64,000 bases of DNA from Sphingopyxis sp. L1A2A (GCF_005502465.1 NZ_SCOT01000006.1:85644-149643); one strand, 5' to 3'; counted from the first letter of the stretch, positions 18,535 to 28,049 are shown. Program-made: numbers and translations. Notes: generated by a model not told the origin, from the letters alone.

Positions 18535-19446
18535 ATGACAGCCAAGATCGAAAGCCTCGACGAGAAAGCCGGTGCGACGCCGACCGCGGGGCGCTGGGCT
18601 TTTCTGGCGCTGCTCGCGGGCAATATTTCGCTGTCGATCGGCGCGCTGCTCGTCCGCCTCGCCGACACCGGGCCAACCGCCTCGGCCTTCTGGCGCATGG
18701 CAATCGCGCTGCCCGTCCTGCTCGCGCTGGCCTGGCGCGAGAGCGGCGGGCGGTTGCCGCCGCGCAATGCCATCGTCGTTGCCAGCGCGGCGGGCGTTTT
18801 CTTCGCGCTCGATCTGGTCGCATGGCATATCGGCATTCTCCAGACCAAGGTCGCCAACGCGACGCTGTTCGGCAATTGCGCCAGCCTGCTCTTGGTGATC
18901 TGGGGCATTTTCCTCGCGCGCCGCTGGCCGCGCGGGTGGCAGGCGCTGGCGATCCTGCTCGCCTTTGCCGGGTCGGCGCTGCTCATGGGGCAAAGTTACG
19001 AACTGTCGCCCGCCTACCTCGTCGGCGACCTGCTCAGCCTGCTCGCGGGGGTGCTCTACACCGGCTATGTCCTGCTGATGCTGCGGGTGCGCGGGGCGCT
19101 CGAGCCGTGGACCGCGCTGGCGATATCGTCGATCGTCTGCGTTCCGATCCTGCTCGGCACCGCGCTGGCGCTGGGCGAGGCAATCATGCCGCAGAACTGG
19201 ACCCCGCTGATCCTGCTTGCGCTGACCAGCCAGATTATCGGTCAGGGGCTGATGACCTGGTCGCTACCGCGCTTCTCGCCGCTCGTCATCGGGCTGACCT
19301 TGCTCGTTCAGCCCGCGGTCGCCGCGCTCGCCGGATGGCTGGCGTTCGGCGAGCTGCTTGGCCCGATCGATATTTTTGGCGGCATGCTGGTCGGCGCGGC
19401 GCTCGTGCTGATCCGGTTGCCGAGCCGCCGCGCAGCGCCTATCTGA
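18535..19446 (+). CDS. DMT-family (EamA) transporter
   Basis: A 303-residue inner-membrane protein with about ten hydrophobic segments arranged as two EamA halves. Members export metabolites or amino acids; the substrate cannot be assigned. The second half ends in short basic residues on the cytoplasmic side. It is followed 5 bases later by the COQ9 gene, so the two are probably co-transcribed. Confidence 0.9.
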   Translation: MTAKIESLDEKAGATPTAGRWAFLALLAGNISLSIGALLVRLADTGPTASAFWRMAIALPVLLALAWRESGGRLPPRNAIVVASAAGVFFALDLVAWHIGILQTKVANATLFGNCASLLLVIWGIFLARRWPRGWQALAILLAFAGSALLMGQSYELSPAYLVGDLLSLLAGVLYTGYVLLMLRVRGALEPWTALAISSIVCVPILLGTALALGEAIMPQNWTPLILLALTSQIIGQGLMTWSLPRFSPLVIGLTLLVQPAVAALAGWLAFGELLGPIDIFGGMLVGAALVLIRLPSRRAAPI

Positions 19447-19451
19447 AGTCT

Positions 19452-20117
19452 ATGGCCTCGATCCTCCCTGCCGATCCGACCCTCGACGAAATCCGCGCCG
19501 CGCTCGCGCCGCTGATCGCCGCGTCCGCGGCGTTCGACGGTTTCGGCGCCGCCGCGCTCGCCGACGCCGCGCGCCGCGCCGCGGTCGATCCCGATGTCGC
19601 CCGTCTCGCCTTTCCCGGCGGCGGGCGCGACATGGTCGATGCATGGTTCGCCGACATCGACGATCGCATGGCAGCAAATTGGCCCGCCGAGAAACTGGTA
19701 ACGCTCAAGATTCGCGAGCGGATCACCACCCTCGTCGAAACGCGCATCGACCTGCTCGCGCCCGACCGCGAATCGCTGCGCCGCGCCCTCGCACTGCTGG
19801 CGCTACCCACCAATGTGCCGTTCGCGGCCAAGCTCGGCTGGCGCAGCGCCGACATCATGTGGCGGCTCGCGGGCGACACCGCGACCGATTATAATCACTA
19901 CAGCAAACGCGCGATTCTCGGCGCCGTCTATGCCTCGACGATGGCGGTGTTTCTGAACGACGAGAGCGACGGTTTTGCCGACACGCGCGCCTTCCTGGCG
20001 CGCCGGATCGATCAGGTCATGCGCTTCGAAAGCTGGAAATATCGCCGCGCCTCGCGCACCATCGAACGCCCCAGCCTCGCCCGCTTCGTCGGGCGGCTGC
20101 GCTATCCGGGGCGTTGA
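19452..20117 (+). CDS. COQ9 family ubiquinone biosynthesis protein
   Basis: A 221-residue protein of the COQ9 family, a lipid-binding accessory factor for the hydroxylation steps of ubiquinone synthesis. The C-terminal domain carries the characteristic TDYNHYSKR segment (about 138-146) followed by a helix with WKYRRA. The ATG at 19452 follows the transporter stop by 5 bases; the long frame upstream of it is an overlap artefact. Other coq genes are not nearby. Confidence 0.9.
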   Translation: MASILPADPTLDEIRAALAPLIAASAAFDGFGAAALADAARRAAVDPDVARLAFPGGGRDMVDAWFADIDDRMAANWPAEKLVTLKIRERITTLVETRIDLLAPDRESLRRALALLALPTNVPFAAKLGWRSADIMWRLAGDTATDYNHYSKRAILGAVYASTMAVFLNDESDGFADTRAFLARRIDQVMRFESWKYRRASRTIERPSLARFVGRLRYPGR

Positions 20118-20150
20118 CTGCGACGCATAAGGGACTGGCGCCGCCCGTCT

Positions 20151-20169
20151 GTTATTGATAATCGCTAGC
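20151..20169. promoter_or_regulatory. Fur-box-like site before feoA
   Basis: The 19 bases GTTATTGATAATCGCTAGC agree with the classical Fur box GATAATGATAATCATTATC at 14 of 19 positions by direct comparison, with an uninterrupted 8-base core TGATAATC. It ends 2 bases before the feoA ATG, which suits repression by Fur when iron is plentiful. Confidence 0.6.
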
Positions 20170-20171
20170 AA

Positions 20172-20423
20172 ATGAACCCAAAGCTCGATTCCGCCAAGCT
20201 CGGCATTGCTGTCCGCATTTCCCGCATCGATTGGGACCATATGTCGCATGACGAGGGGCGGCGGTTGCGCGAATTCGGATTGATGGAAGGGATTGAAGTC
20301 ACCCCACTCCACCGCGGCAGCCTGTTTTCGCGCGATCCGTTGGCGCTGGCGATCGGGCGGATGCAGGTGATCATTCGCGCGCGGCAGGCGGCGATGATCG
20401 AAGTGGCGCCGACCGCGCCATGA
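20172..20423 (+). CDS. feoA: Ferrous iron transport protein A
   Basis: An 83-residue cytosolic SH3-like protein that assists FeoB in Fe(II) uptake. It has the family's short beta-barrel pattern with RLREFGLMEG in the centre. The ATGA overlap with feoB (20420-20423) shows translational coupling. A Fur-box-like sequence sits immediately upstream of the start. Confidence 0.93.
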   Translation: MNPKLDSAKLGIAVRISRIDWDHMSHDEGRRLREFGLMEGIEVTPLHRGSLFSRDPLALAIGRMQVIIRARQAAMIEVAPTAP

Positions 20424-22291
20424 CCGCTGCCATTCCGACGATCGCGCTGGTCGGCAATCCCAATGCCGGCAAATCGAGCCTGTTCAATGCGCTGACCGGC
20501 GCGCGGCAAAAGATCGCCAATTATCCGGGGGTCACCGTCGAACGCAAGGCGGGGCACGCCAGCTTTGCCGACGGGCGGCCGCTGTCGCTGGTCGATCTGC
20601 CCGGCAGTTACAGCCTGACCCCCGCCAGTCCCGACGAGGCGGTGACGCGCGACGTCGTGCTGGGCCAGCAGGCGGGCGAACGGCGCCCCGATGCGCTGGT
20701 CGTCGTCGTCGATGCCGCCAATCTCGACAATCATCTGTGCTTCGCGCTCGAACTGATCGCGCTCGGGCTGCCGACGGTGGTCGCGCTCAACATGCTCGAC
20801 CTCGCGACACGCGACGGGCTGACGCTTGACCCCGCGATCCTGTCGCGCGAACTCGGCGTGCCGGTGGTGCCGACGGTTGCGGTGCGCAAGCGCGGGCTGA
20901 CCGACCTGCTCGCGGCGGTCGATGGCGCGATCCTGTCGCATCAGACGCAGGCGACCGCGCAGCCCGCACCGCCGCCGTCCGACGTCGCGCTGCACCAGCG
21001 CGCCAAGGCGATCGCCCGCGCCGCAACGCTGTCCGAAACCCCGGTGCGGCGCTGGACCGCACAAGTGGATGCGGTTGTGCTGCATCCCGCCCTCGGCTTC
21101 CTGATCCTGCTCGCGCTGATGTTCGTGATGTTCCAGGGGGTCTATGCCTGGTCCGAAGCACCGATCGGCTGGATCGAGGGCGGCATCGCGGCGCTGCAGG
21201 AGGCGGTGACCGCGGCGCTGCCCGACGGTTTCCTGCGCGGGTTGATTATCGAGGGCGTCCTCGGCGGGGTCGGGTCGGTGATCGTCTTCCTGCCGCAGAT
21301 CCTGATCCTGTTCCTCTTCATCCTGTTGCTCGAGGCGACGGGCTACATGACCCGCGCCGCGTTCCTGATGGACGGCATCATGGCCAAGGTCGGATTGTCG
21401 GGGCGCGGCTTCATCCCGCTGCTGTCCAGCTTTGCCTGCGCGGTCCCCGGGATCATGGCGACGCGCGCAATCCCCGATGCGAAGGACCGGCTGACGACGA
21501 TCCTGATCGCGCCGCTGATGACCTGTTCGGCGCGGCTGCCTGTTTACACGCTGATCATCGGCGCCTTCATTCCGAATAGCAATGTCGGCGGCTCGCCCGT
21601 CGGGCTGCAAGGGCTGGTGCTGTTCGGCCTCTACCTGTCGGGCATCGTCGGCGCGCTCGTCGTCGCGCTGGTGCTACGCCGCACCGTCGCCAAGGGCAAT
21701 GCCGCGGGCTTCATGATGGAAATGCCGCGTTATCAATGGCCGCGGCTGCGCGATGTCGGCATCGCGCTGTGGCAGCGTGCGTGGATCTTTCTGCGCCGCG
21801 CCGGGACGATCATTTTTGTCACCACGATCGCGCTGTGGCTGTTGCTGAGTTATCCCAAGGTGCCGACGGACAGCACAGAAAGCCAGGTCGATTACAGCGT
21901 CGCCGGGCGCATCGCGAGCGGCCTCGAGGTTGTCGTCGCGCCGATCGGCTTCAACCATGACATCGCGCTCGCACTGATCCCCGCCATGGCGGCGCGCGAG
22001 GTTGCGGTGTCGGCGCTCGCCACCGCCAATGCGATCGAAGCGGGTGATGACGAAGAAGCGATGGCGCAATCGTTGAGCGAGCGTTTGCAGGGCCGCTGGA
22101 GCATCGCCACCGCGCTCGCGTTCCTCGCCTGGTTCGTGTTCGCGCCGCAGTGCATTTCGACGATCGCGATCACCCGGCGCGAGACCAATGGGTGGAAATG
22201 GCCGCTGTTCATGGTTGGCTATTTGTTCGCGCTCGCCTATGCCGCAGCAGGTATCACTTACTGGACAGCGGTCGCTTTCGGGCTCGGCTGA
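20420..22291 (+). CDS. feoB: Ferrous iron transporter B
   Basis: A 623-residue inner-membrane Fe(II) transporter. The N-terminal G domain has G1 GNPNAGKS (12-19), the NYPGVTVE switch, G3 DLPG and G4 NMLD. The membrane part (from about 220) has two Gate-type halves with cysteine-containing segments, including SFACAVPG. It is shorter than the about 770 residues of E. coli FeoB but within the range of the family. No feoC is seen. Confidence 0.96.
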   Translation: MTAAIPTIALVGNPNAGKSSLFNALTGARQKIANYPGVTVERKAGHASFADGRPLSLVDLPGSYSLTPASPDEAVTRDVVLGQQAGERRPDALVVVVDAANLDNHLCFALELIALGLPTVVALNMLDLATRDGLTLDPAILSRELGVPVVPTVAVRKRGLTDLLAAVDGAILSHQTQATAQPAPPPSDVALHQRAKAIARAATLSETPVRRWTAQVDAVVLHPALGFLILLALMFVMFQGVYAWSEAPIGWIEGGIAALQEAVTAALPDGFLRGLIIEGVLGGVGSVIVFLPQILILFLFILLLEATGYMTRAAFLMDGIMAKVGLSGRGFIPLLSSFACAVPGIMATRAIPDAKDRLTTILIAPLMTCSARLPVYTLIIGAFIPNSNVGGSPVGLQGLVLFGLYLSGIVGALVVALVLRRTVAKGNAAGFMMEMPRYQWPRLRDVGIALWQRAWIFLRRAGTIIFVTTIALWLLLSYPKVPTDSTESQVDYSVAGRIASGLEVVVAPIGFNHDIALALIPAMAAREVAVSALATANAIEAGDDEEAMAQSLSERLQGRWSIATALAFLAWFVFAPQCISTIAITRRETNGWKWPLFMVGYLFALAYAAAGITYWTAVAFGLG

Positions 22292-22322
22292 TCCTTCCAA
22301 CATTCAAGCGGAGCGGAGCGGC

Positions 22323-22865
22323 ATGGCTGGCAGCGTCAACAAGGTAATTTTGATCGGCAACCTCGGCGCCGATCCCGAAATCAAATCGTTCCAGAACGGC
22401 GGCAAGATCGCCAATATCCGCATCGCAACGTCGGAAAACTGGAAAGACCGGATGACCGGCGAGCGCAAGGAGCGCACCGAATGGCATAATGTCGTGATCA
22501 ACGGCGAAGGGCTGGTCGGGGTCGTCGAACGCTTCCTGAAAAAGGGCTCGAAAGTCTATATCGAAGGCTCGCTGCGCACCCGCAAATGGCAAGACCGCGA
22601 CGGCAACGACAAATATACCACCGAAGTGGTGATCGCCGGGATCGGCGGCGCGCTGACCATGCTTGATGGCGCCCCCGGTGGCGGTGGCGGTGGATCGCGC
22701 GGCGGTGGCGGCGACGACAACTGGGGCAATGGCGGCGGATCGAGCGGCGGCTCGGGCGGCGGCTGGAACCAGGGCGGCGGCTCGGGCGGATCGTCGGGCG
22801 GCGGCGGTTCCGGCGGCGGTCGTCCGCCCTTCGACGACGATCTGGACGACGACGTCCCGTTCTGA
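22323..22865 (+). CDS. ssb: Single-stranded DNA-binding protein
   Basis: A 180-residue protein that coats single-stranded DNA in replication and repair. The OB fold occupies 1-112 ([14 protein letters not shown] start). Residues about 117-168 are an almost pure Gly/Ser linker, and the acidic tip ends in DDDVPF, the partner-binding tail. It lies 31 bases after feoB and 10 bases before mmcB. Confidence 0.96.
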   Translation: MAGSVNKVILIGNLGADPEIKSFQNGGKIANIRIATSENWKDRMTGERKERTEWHNVVINGEGLVGVVERFLKKGSKVYIEGSLRTRKWQDRDGNDKYTTEVVIAGIGGALTMLDGAPGGGGGGSRGGGGDDNWGNGGGSSGGSGGGWNQGGGSGGSSGGGGSGGGRPPFDDDLDDDVPF

Positions 22866-22875
22866 GTTCTGACGA

Positions 22876-23349
22876 ATGATAGCAAGCGACCTGACCACCG
22901 CCGCGGACGTCGCGCGCGGCGTGTGTCGGCTGTTTGCGCAGGCAGGGCTGGTCGCAATCCCCGAAGTGCCGCTGCCCAACGGGCGGCGCACCGACCTGAC
23001 CGCGATCGATGCCAAGGGCCAGATCACCATCGTCGAGATCAAGGTCAGCCGCGCCGACCTGCACGGCGACGGCAAATGGCCCGACTATTGCGATTGGTGC
23101 GACCGCTTTTACTGGGCGCTGGCATCGGGGCTTGACCCCGCAATCCTTGACACCCCCGACTATCGTCCCGAGACATCGGGGCTGATCATCGCCGACCGCT
23201 ATGGCGCGGCGGTGGTGCGCGAGGCGGCGAGCTGCAACTTGGCCCCGGCCCGGCGCAAGGCCGAGCTGCTACGGATCGGTCGGCTCGCGATGCGGCGATC
23301 GATGGTGACAGCCGACCCGGAACTGGGGCTGGGCTGGATGGAAGGCTAG
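22876..23349 (+). CDS. mmcB: MmcB family DNA repair protein
   Basis: A 157-residue protein of the MmcB (DUF1052) family, with a PD-(D/E)xK-like pattern: RRTDLTAI (37-44) then IVEIKVSRADL (52-62). In Caulobacter the family takes part in the mutagenic DNA damage response. It follows ssb by 10 bases, so the two repair-related genes may be one unit. I saw no GTTC-N7-GTTC LexA box before it. Its end overlaps convergent ribE by 4 bases. Confidence 0.88.
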   Translation: MIASDLTTAADVARGVCRLFAQAGLVAIPEVPLPNGRRTDLTAIDAKGQITIVEIKVSRADLHGDGKWPDYCDWCDRFYWALASGLDPAILDTPDYRPETSGLIIADRYGAAVVREAASCNLAPARRKAELLRIGRLAMRRSMVTADPELGLGWMEG

Positions 23350-23963
23350 GCGCCGCGCGCCTGCATCCGCGCCAGATAGCGCGCGAGGATGTCGATCTCG
23401 AGATTGACCGAGCGCCCCGCCGCGGCTTCGTCGAGCGTCGTCATTTCCTGGGTGTGCGGGATGATATTGAGCGTGAAATGCCCTTCGCCCTCGGGCTGGT
23501 CGGTCACGTCGTTGACCGTCAGCGACACGCCATCGACGGTGATCGAGCCCTTGGGCGCAATATGCGGCGCGAGCGACGCGGGGGCCGCGACGGTAACCGT
23601 GACGCTGTCACCGACGGGCACGACCGACACGATGCGCCCGATGTCATCGACATGCCCGGTCACAATATGCCCGCCCAACTCGTCGCCGACTTTGAGCGCG
23701 CGTTCGAGGTTGAGGCGGCGGCCCGCGTCCCACATTCCGGGTGCGGTGCGCGCGAGCGTTTCGGCGCTGGCATCGATTGCAAACCAGTCGCCGTCGCCGT
23801 CGCGCCCCTTGTCGACCACGGTCAGGCACGCCCCCGAACAGGCGATCGACGCGCCAAGGTCGATGGTGCCGGTGTCGTAGCGGGTAGCGATGACCAGCCG
23901 CGTGTCGCCGCGATCTTCGCGCGAACGAACGGTGCCGATGTCGGTGATAATGCCGGTGAACAT
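23346..23963 (-). CDS. ribE: Riboflavin synthase alpha chain
   Basis: A 205-residue enzyme that dismutates two lumazine molecules to riboflavin. The family N-terminus MFTGII is intact and two lumazine-binding repeats are visible (GACLTV and GVSLTVN segments). It follows ribD by 8 bases on the same strand, so ribD-ribE are an operon. The ATG at 23963 is set by the conserved N-terminus. Confidence 0.96.
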   Translation of the reverse strand: MFTGIITDIGTVRSREDRGDTRLVIATRYDTGTIDLGASIACSGACLTVVDKGRDGDGDWFAIDASAETLARTAPGMWDAGRRLNLERALKVGDELGGHIVTGHVDDIGRIVSVVPVGDSVTVTVAAPASLAPHIAPKGSITVDGVSLTVNDVTDQPEGEGHFTLNIIPHTQEMTTLDEAAAGRSVNLEIDILARYLARMQARGA

Positions 23964-23971
23964 GGGAGCGC

Positions 23972-24952
23972 TTATCCTTCTCTGACTCGCTCGTAAACGT
24001 CGAGTCGGTCGCTGCCAAGCAGGCGGCTGTCGGTCAGGCGCCAGCGGCCATGGGCGTCGGCAAGATTGGTCAGGCCGATGTCGCCGAGCGCAGGCTTGCC
24101 GCCGCCGATCAGGATCGGGGCGCGGTAGAAGAGCAGGCGGTCGACGCGGTCGGCGGCGAGGAAGGCCGACGCCGCGCCGGCGCCGCCCTCGACCAGCACC
24201 GAATTGATGTCGAGCGAATCGAGTGCCGTCGGCGCGCACACCGCGGTCCAGCCGTCGGGCGCATCGCCGCGGGTGAATAGCAGCTTGCGCGGGCTGCGCG
24301 CGGCGAGCCCGGGCAGGCGCACGTCGAGCGTCGGCGCGTCGGCGTCGAGCGTCCCGCGCCCGACCAGGATCGCCTGATGCTCCGCGCGTTCGAGATGGCC
24401 GTGCGCGCGCGCGCGATCACCGGTGATCCAGCGGCTCGTCCCATCGGGCCGCGCGATGCAGCCGTCGAGCGAGGTTGCGAGCTTGAGCGTGACGAACGGC
24501 CGTCCGGCGGCCTGCCGCGTCCACCAGGGCGCCATCGCAGCGCACGCCTCAGCGGACAAGACGCCTTCGACAACCCCAATCCCCGCTTGCCGCAACCGCG
24601 CGATTCCCTGGCCGTCGGTGCGCGGGTCGGGATCCTGCGCCGCAATGACGACGCGCGCGATGCCCGCAGCGATCAGCACATCGGTGCAGCACGGACCGCG
24701 CGGGCTGGCGTGGGCACAGGGTTCGAGGCTGACATAAGCGGTGGCGCCGCGCGCCGCGTCGCCCGCGACGGCGAGCGCCATCGCCTCGGCATGCGGGCGG
24801 CCGCCGGGTTGGGTCCAGCCGCGCGCGACGACCTTGCCATCCTTGACGATCAGGCAGCCGACGTTGGGATTGGGCGCCGACGCCGGGCGGCCGCGCCGCG
24901 ACAGCGCGATGGCAGCCGCCGTCCAGTCGGCATCGGCGGGCGACCGTTGCAT
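23972..24952 (-). CDS. ribD: Riboflavin deaminase / reductase
   Basis: A 326-residue bifunctional enzyme: an N-terminal zinc deaminase (HAE at 54-56, PCAH with Cys79, and Cys88) and a C-terminal reductase that uses NADPH. Length is somewhat below E. coli RibD (367). It starts only 4 bases after the stop of the unknown membrane protein gene upstream, so all three genes down to ribE are probably co-transcribed. The 259-base region before that unit contains no FMN-riboswitch-like leader on this strand that I can see. Confidence 0.95.
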   Translation of the reverse strand: MQRSPADADWTAAAIALSRRGRPASAPNPNVGCLIVKDGKVVARGWTQPGGRPHAEAMALAVAGDAARGATAYVSLEPCAHASPRGPCCTDVLIAAGIARVVIAAQDPDPRTDGQGIARLRQAGIGVVEGVLSAEACAAMAPWWTRQAAGRPFVTLKLATSLDGCIARPDGTSRWITGDRARAHGHLERAEHQAILVGRGTLDADAPTLDVRLPGLAARSPRKLLFTRGDAPDGWTAVCAPTALDSLDINSVLVEGGAGAASAFLAADRVDRLLFYRAPILIGGGKPALGDIGLTNLADAHGRWRLTDSRLLGSDRLDVYERVREG

Positions 24953-24956
24953 GCGG

Positions 24957-25424
24957 TCAGTCGGCAGCTTGCGATTGCGGTCCGCGCGCCGCGCGCTCGG
25001 CAAGCGTCGAGCGCTGGACCGCAACCGGCTTTTTCTGCTTCGCCGCCGCCGCCGCTTCATCGCCCAGCGTTTCGCGGGTCACCTCGTCGGCCTCGGCCGA
25101 ATCATATTCGACCCCCATCATGTCGGCCAGCCGCTGATATTCGGCGCGCTTCTCAGCGTTGGCGCGCGTTGTTTCCTTGGCGCGCGCGACCCATTCGGCG
25201 CGAATTTCGGCAGCACTGCGGTCCGCCGACCAGTTTTCGAAATAGATGATCTCGACCTTGGGCTCTTCGGTGCGAATCAAATGTTCGGAAAAGCCATAGA
25301 AAATCACGAGCGGCAGCGCGACCGCGACGCCCCAGCTGGCCCAGCGATGCGGGCGAGGTTCGCGGATATAGGCCCAGAAATCGGACAGGCCGCCGCCGAT
25401 GTCGACAGTGTTGAACATTCCCAT
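24957..25424 (-). CDS. Unknown single-pass membrane protein upstream of ribD
   Basis: A 155-residue protein that I do not recognise. One membrane segment at about 31-48 separates a short cytoplasmic N-terminus with several aromatic residues from a charged helical region (60-130) that could form a coiled coil. It is rich in Glu, Ala and Arg. It precedes ribD by 4 bases, so the pair is likely co-expressed. The role is unknown. Confidence 0.75.
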   Translation of the reverse strand: MGMFNTVDIGGGLSDFWAYIREPRPHRWASWGVAVALPLVIFYGFSEHLIRTEEPKVEIIYFENWSADRSAAEIRAEWVARAKETTRANAEKRAEYQRLADMMGVEYDSAEADEVTRETLGDEAAAAAKQKKPVAVQRSTLAERAARGPQSQAAD

Positions 25425-25489
25425 GTCCCCAATTTAGGCGAAGCTGCGGCAATTTGCGAGGGGGCAAGGATTGCGCAGGACGATTGCTG

Positions 25490-25631
25490 GGAACGTTCGC
25501 GATTGCAAAAAATGCAATTGCAGATGCTCTTTTCGCAGTTGCACAATTTTTTGTGCGCTGCAATATGAGCATGCCTTTTAGGCATCCTCTCCCAAAACTT
25601 TCATGGGCCACCCTCGGGTGGCCCTTTTTTT
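25490..25631 (+). ncRNA. Candidate small RNA ending in a strong terminator
   Basis: No coding frame explains a plus-strand transcript here, yet a textbook terminator closes it (25605-25631). Upstream are two further hairpins: GCACAA/TTGTGC with a TTTT loop (25541-25556) and ATGCC/GGCAT (25571-25585). The single strand between the last hairpins reads CCTCTCCC, complementary to purine-rich ribosome sites. The region is markedly AT-richer than its surroundings. The 5' end is not determined; a short form starting near 25567 is also possible. Confidence 0.45.
25605..25631 (+). terminator. Rho-independent terminator
   Basis: The stem GGGCCACC / GGTGGCCC with a CTCG tetraloop is followed by seven T. 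The T-run exists only on the plus strand, and no plus-strand gene lies upstream of it, so it belongs to an unannotated transcript. Confidence 0.85.
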
Positions 25632-25684
25632 CGACCTTTTTAGTTGAGAGATGGCGATTCTGGCTCCGTTGGGTGATTCGCGAA

Positions 25685-26146
25685 TCACGCCTGCAACGGC
25701 ATCCGCTTTTCGAATCGGCGTACTTCAGCGATAAAACTGCCCGGCAACGGTGTCACGCCGCCGCTGTCGAGGTCGATATGCGCGTAGCTGATCGCGATAT
25801 CGGTCAACCGTTCGCTGTCCCGAAAAATCGCGCAATGAACGGTAAAACTTGTCCGTTCGAACCGGCTCACCCGCGCCGCGATGGTGATCTGTTCGTCCAG
25901 CCGCGCCGGGGCATGATATTCAATTTCGCACCGCGTCTCGCGAATATCCGTACCATATTGGTGAAAATAGGGTCCGGGTTGGCCCTCACCTAGCGCGCGG
26001 AAATATTCGGTCACCCCGATATCGGCATAGACCAGATAATTGCCGTTGAAGACGATGTTCTGCCCGTCGATCTCGTTGAAACGCACGCGGACCGTTTCGT
26101 GGACCCGAAAATCCTCGCGCGGCACATCGCCGTTGCGGCTGTCCAT
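25685..26146 (-). CDS. Acyl-CoA thioesterase, hotdog fold (4HBT/YbgC type)
   Basis: A 153-residue single-domain hotdog thioesterase. The catalytic aspartate is Asp27 in RFNEIDGQNIVFNGNY, the family's conserved helix start. I chose the ATG at 26146, which begins 7 bases after the aminopeptidase stop; the longer frame has an arginine-rich shadow N-terminus. It is probably the second gene of the aminopeptidase unit. The acyl-CoA substrate is unknown. Confidence 0.88.
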   Translation of the reverse strand: MDSRNGDVPREDFRVHETVRVRFNEIDGQNIVFNGNYLVYADIGVTEYFRALGEGQPGPYFHQYGTDIRETRCEIEYHAPARLDEQITIAARVSRFERTSFTVHCAIFRDSERLTDIAISYAHIDLDSGGVTPLPGSFIAEVRRFEKRMPLQA

Positions 26147-26153
26147 CGCCGCG

Positions 26154-27980
26154 TCAGGCCGCGAGCGCGGCGGGGGTGCGGTCGAGCGGCGCGCACGCCG
26201 CTGCAAGCCAGTCCCGGTCGCCGCCGGTCATCCCCGGCGAGAGCTTTGCCAGCACTTCAGCATGATAGGCGTCGAGCCAGTCGGCCTCGGCGGGCGACAG
26301 CAGCGCGGTTTCGACCAGATTTTGCGCGATCGGGGCAAAGGTGATCGTCTCGAACCCCAGCATATCCTCCTCGGCGCCGTCGATGCTGACGGGCACCACG
26401 ATCACCAGATTTTCGATGCGGATGCCAAAGCTGCCCGCCTTGTAATAGCCGGGCTCGTTCGACAGGATCATCCCGGCGTGGAGCGGTTCCTCGGTCCCCG
26501 CCTGCCCGCCGGCGGGCTTGGCGATGCGCTGCGGCCCTTCATGGACCGCCAGATAGGCGCCGACGCCGTGGCCGGTGCCATGCGCGTAATCAACTCCATC
26601 GGCCCACAGATACTGGCGCGCCAGAATGTCGAGCTGGCTTCCGCGCGTCCCCTTGGGAAAGCGCGCGGTCGCGAGCGCGATATGCCCTTTCAGCACCTGG
26701 GTGAAGCGCCGCCGCATTTCGGCGGTCGGCGCGCCGATCGCGATCGTGCGCGTGATGTCGGTGGTGCCATCGGCGTACTGCCCACCCGAATCGACCAGAT
26801 AGAGCGTCCCGGTCTCGATGGCGCGGTTCGTGGTCTCATCGACCTTGTAATGCGGCAGCGCGCCATTCGGCCCCGCGGCCGAGATAGTGTCGAAGCTCAG
26901 ATCGACGAGCGCGCCATTTTCGTCCCGGAAAGCGCGCAGCTTCGCCGCAGCACCAAGTTCGTCGAGCCCGCCCTGCGGCGCGACATCTTCCATCCATTGC
27001 AGGAAGCGCGACACCGCAACGCCGTCGCGAACATGCGCGGCGCGCGTGCCGCCGAGCTCGACATCGTTCTTGATCGCCTTGGGCAGCACCGCGGGGTCGC
27101 GGTGGCGTTCGGTTTTCGCCCCGGCGGCTTCCAGCGCGGTAAAGATCGCGGCAACGGCGCGGTCGGGGTCGACCGCGACCCTTTTGTCCTTCAGGTCGGC
27201 AAGCGCCGCCTCGAACGCATCGCGATCATGGATGCGCACGCTGTTGCCCAGATGCGCGCGCACCGCGTCGGTGACCTTTTCAGGCGCAATGAACAGGTCG
27301 GCGGTGGCATCGGCGTGGAGCAGCGCAAACGCCAGCCCGACCGGGGTGTGGCTGACGTCGGTGCCGCGAATGTTGAAGGTCCACGCGATCGAATCGAGCG
27401 CGGTCATCACCGTGGTGTCGAGGCCGTTCGCTTTCAGCCAGTCGGCGATCACTTCGCGCTTCTCGACCGCGCTCTGCCCCGCGAGCGCGACATCGTGAAC
27501 GCTCACGACCGCATCGCTCGGCGCCGGCTGGTCGTCCCACGCCGCGTCGAGCGGATTTTTATCGACCGCGACCAGCGTTGCACCCTTGGCGGTCAAAGCC
27601 CGGCCCAGCGAACGCGCCCAATCGATGCCGTGCAGCCAGGGGTCGAAACCGATCTTCTGCCCCGCAGCGACATGCGCGCCCAGCCATTCGGCGACGCTCG
27701 ACGCGGGTACCCCGACATAGTCGAACAGCGATCCATCGACCTGATCGCGCACCTGCACCGTATAGCGCCCGTCGATAAACACCGCGGCCTTGGTCGGCAG
27801 CACCGCCGCCGTCCCCGCCGAGCCGCCAAAGCCGGTCAGCCACGCCATGCGCTGCGCATAGTCGCCGACATATTCGCTCATATGCTCGTCGCTGATCGGG
27901 ACGACAAAGCCGTCGAGGCCGCGCGCGGTGAGGGCTTCGCGGACGCGGGCGAGCCGTTCGGCATGGATGGTGCTGGACAT
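26154..27980 (-). CDS. Xaa-Pro aminopeptidase (aminopeptidase P, M24B)
   Basis: A 608-residue metallopeptidase that removes N-terminal residues preceding proline. It has two N-terminal creatinase-like domains (1-310) and a C-terminal pita-bread domain with all metal ligands: Asp in VDSGGQY and GTTDITR, His in GTGHGVG, Glu in SNEPGYY and Glu in IRIEN. The length fits the eukaryote-like long aminopeptidase P group found in alphaproteobacteria. It is divergent from the S9 peptidase, with 69 bases between starts. Confidence 0.95.
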   Translation of the reverse strand: MSSTIHAERLARVREALTARGLDGFVVPISDEHMSEYVGDYAQRMAWLTGFGGSAGTAAVLPTKAAVFIDGRYTVQVRDQVDGSLFDYVGVPASSVAEWLGAHVAAGQKIGFDPWLHGIDWARSLGRALTAKGATLVAVDKNPLDAAWDDQPAPSDAVVSVHDVALAGQSAVEKREVIADWLKANGLDTTVMTALDSIAWTFNIRGTDVSHTPVGLAFALLHADATADLFIAPEKVTDAVRAHLGNSVRIHDRDAFEAALADLKDKRVAVDPDRAVAAIFTALEAAGAKTERHRDPAVLPKAIKNDVELGGTRAAHVRDGVAVSRFLQWMEDVAPQGGLDELGAAAKLRAFRDENGALVDLSFDTISAAGPNGALPHYKVDETTNRAIETGTLYLVDSGGQYADGTTDITRTIAIGAPTAEMRRRFTQVLKGHIALATARFPKGTRGSQLDILARQYLWADGVDYAHGTGHGVGAYLAVHEGPQRIAKPAGGQAGTEEPLHAGMILSNEPGYYKAGSFGIRIENLVIVVPVSIDGAEEDMLGFETITFAPIAQNLVETALLSPAEADWLDAYHAEVLAKLSPGMTGGDRDWLAAACAPLDRTPAALAA

Positions 27981-28049
27981 CAGACGTTCCTTATTCCTAC
28001 ATCGCTGACGATCCCGCCCATCTCGGGCGACACCGCGGGGGATTTTTCG

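Noticed and set aside
22866..22875. GTTCTGAGTTC before mmcB as a LexA box
   Set aside because: The GTTC halves are 3 bases apart; the alphaproteobacterial LexA site needs seven.
26040..28049. N-terminal 670-codon extension of the S9 peptidase frame
   Set aside because: It runs antisense to the aminopeptidase P gene; the peptidase signal peptide begins at 28050.
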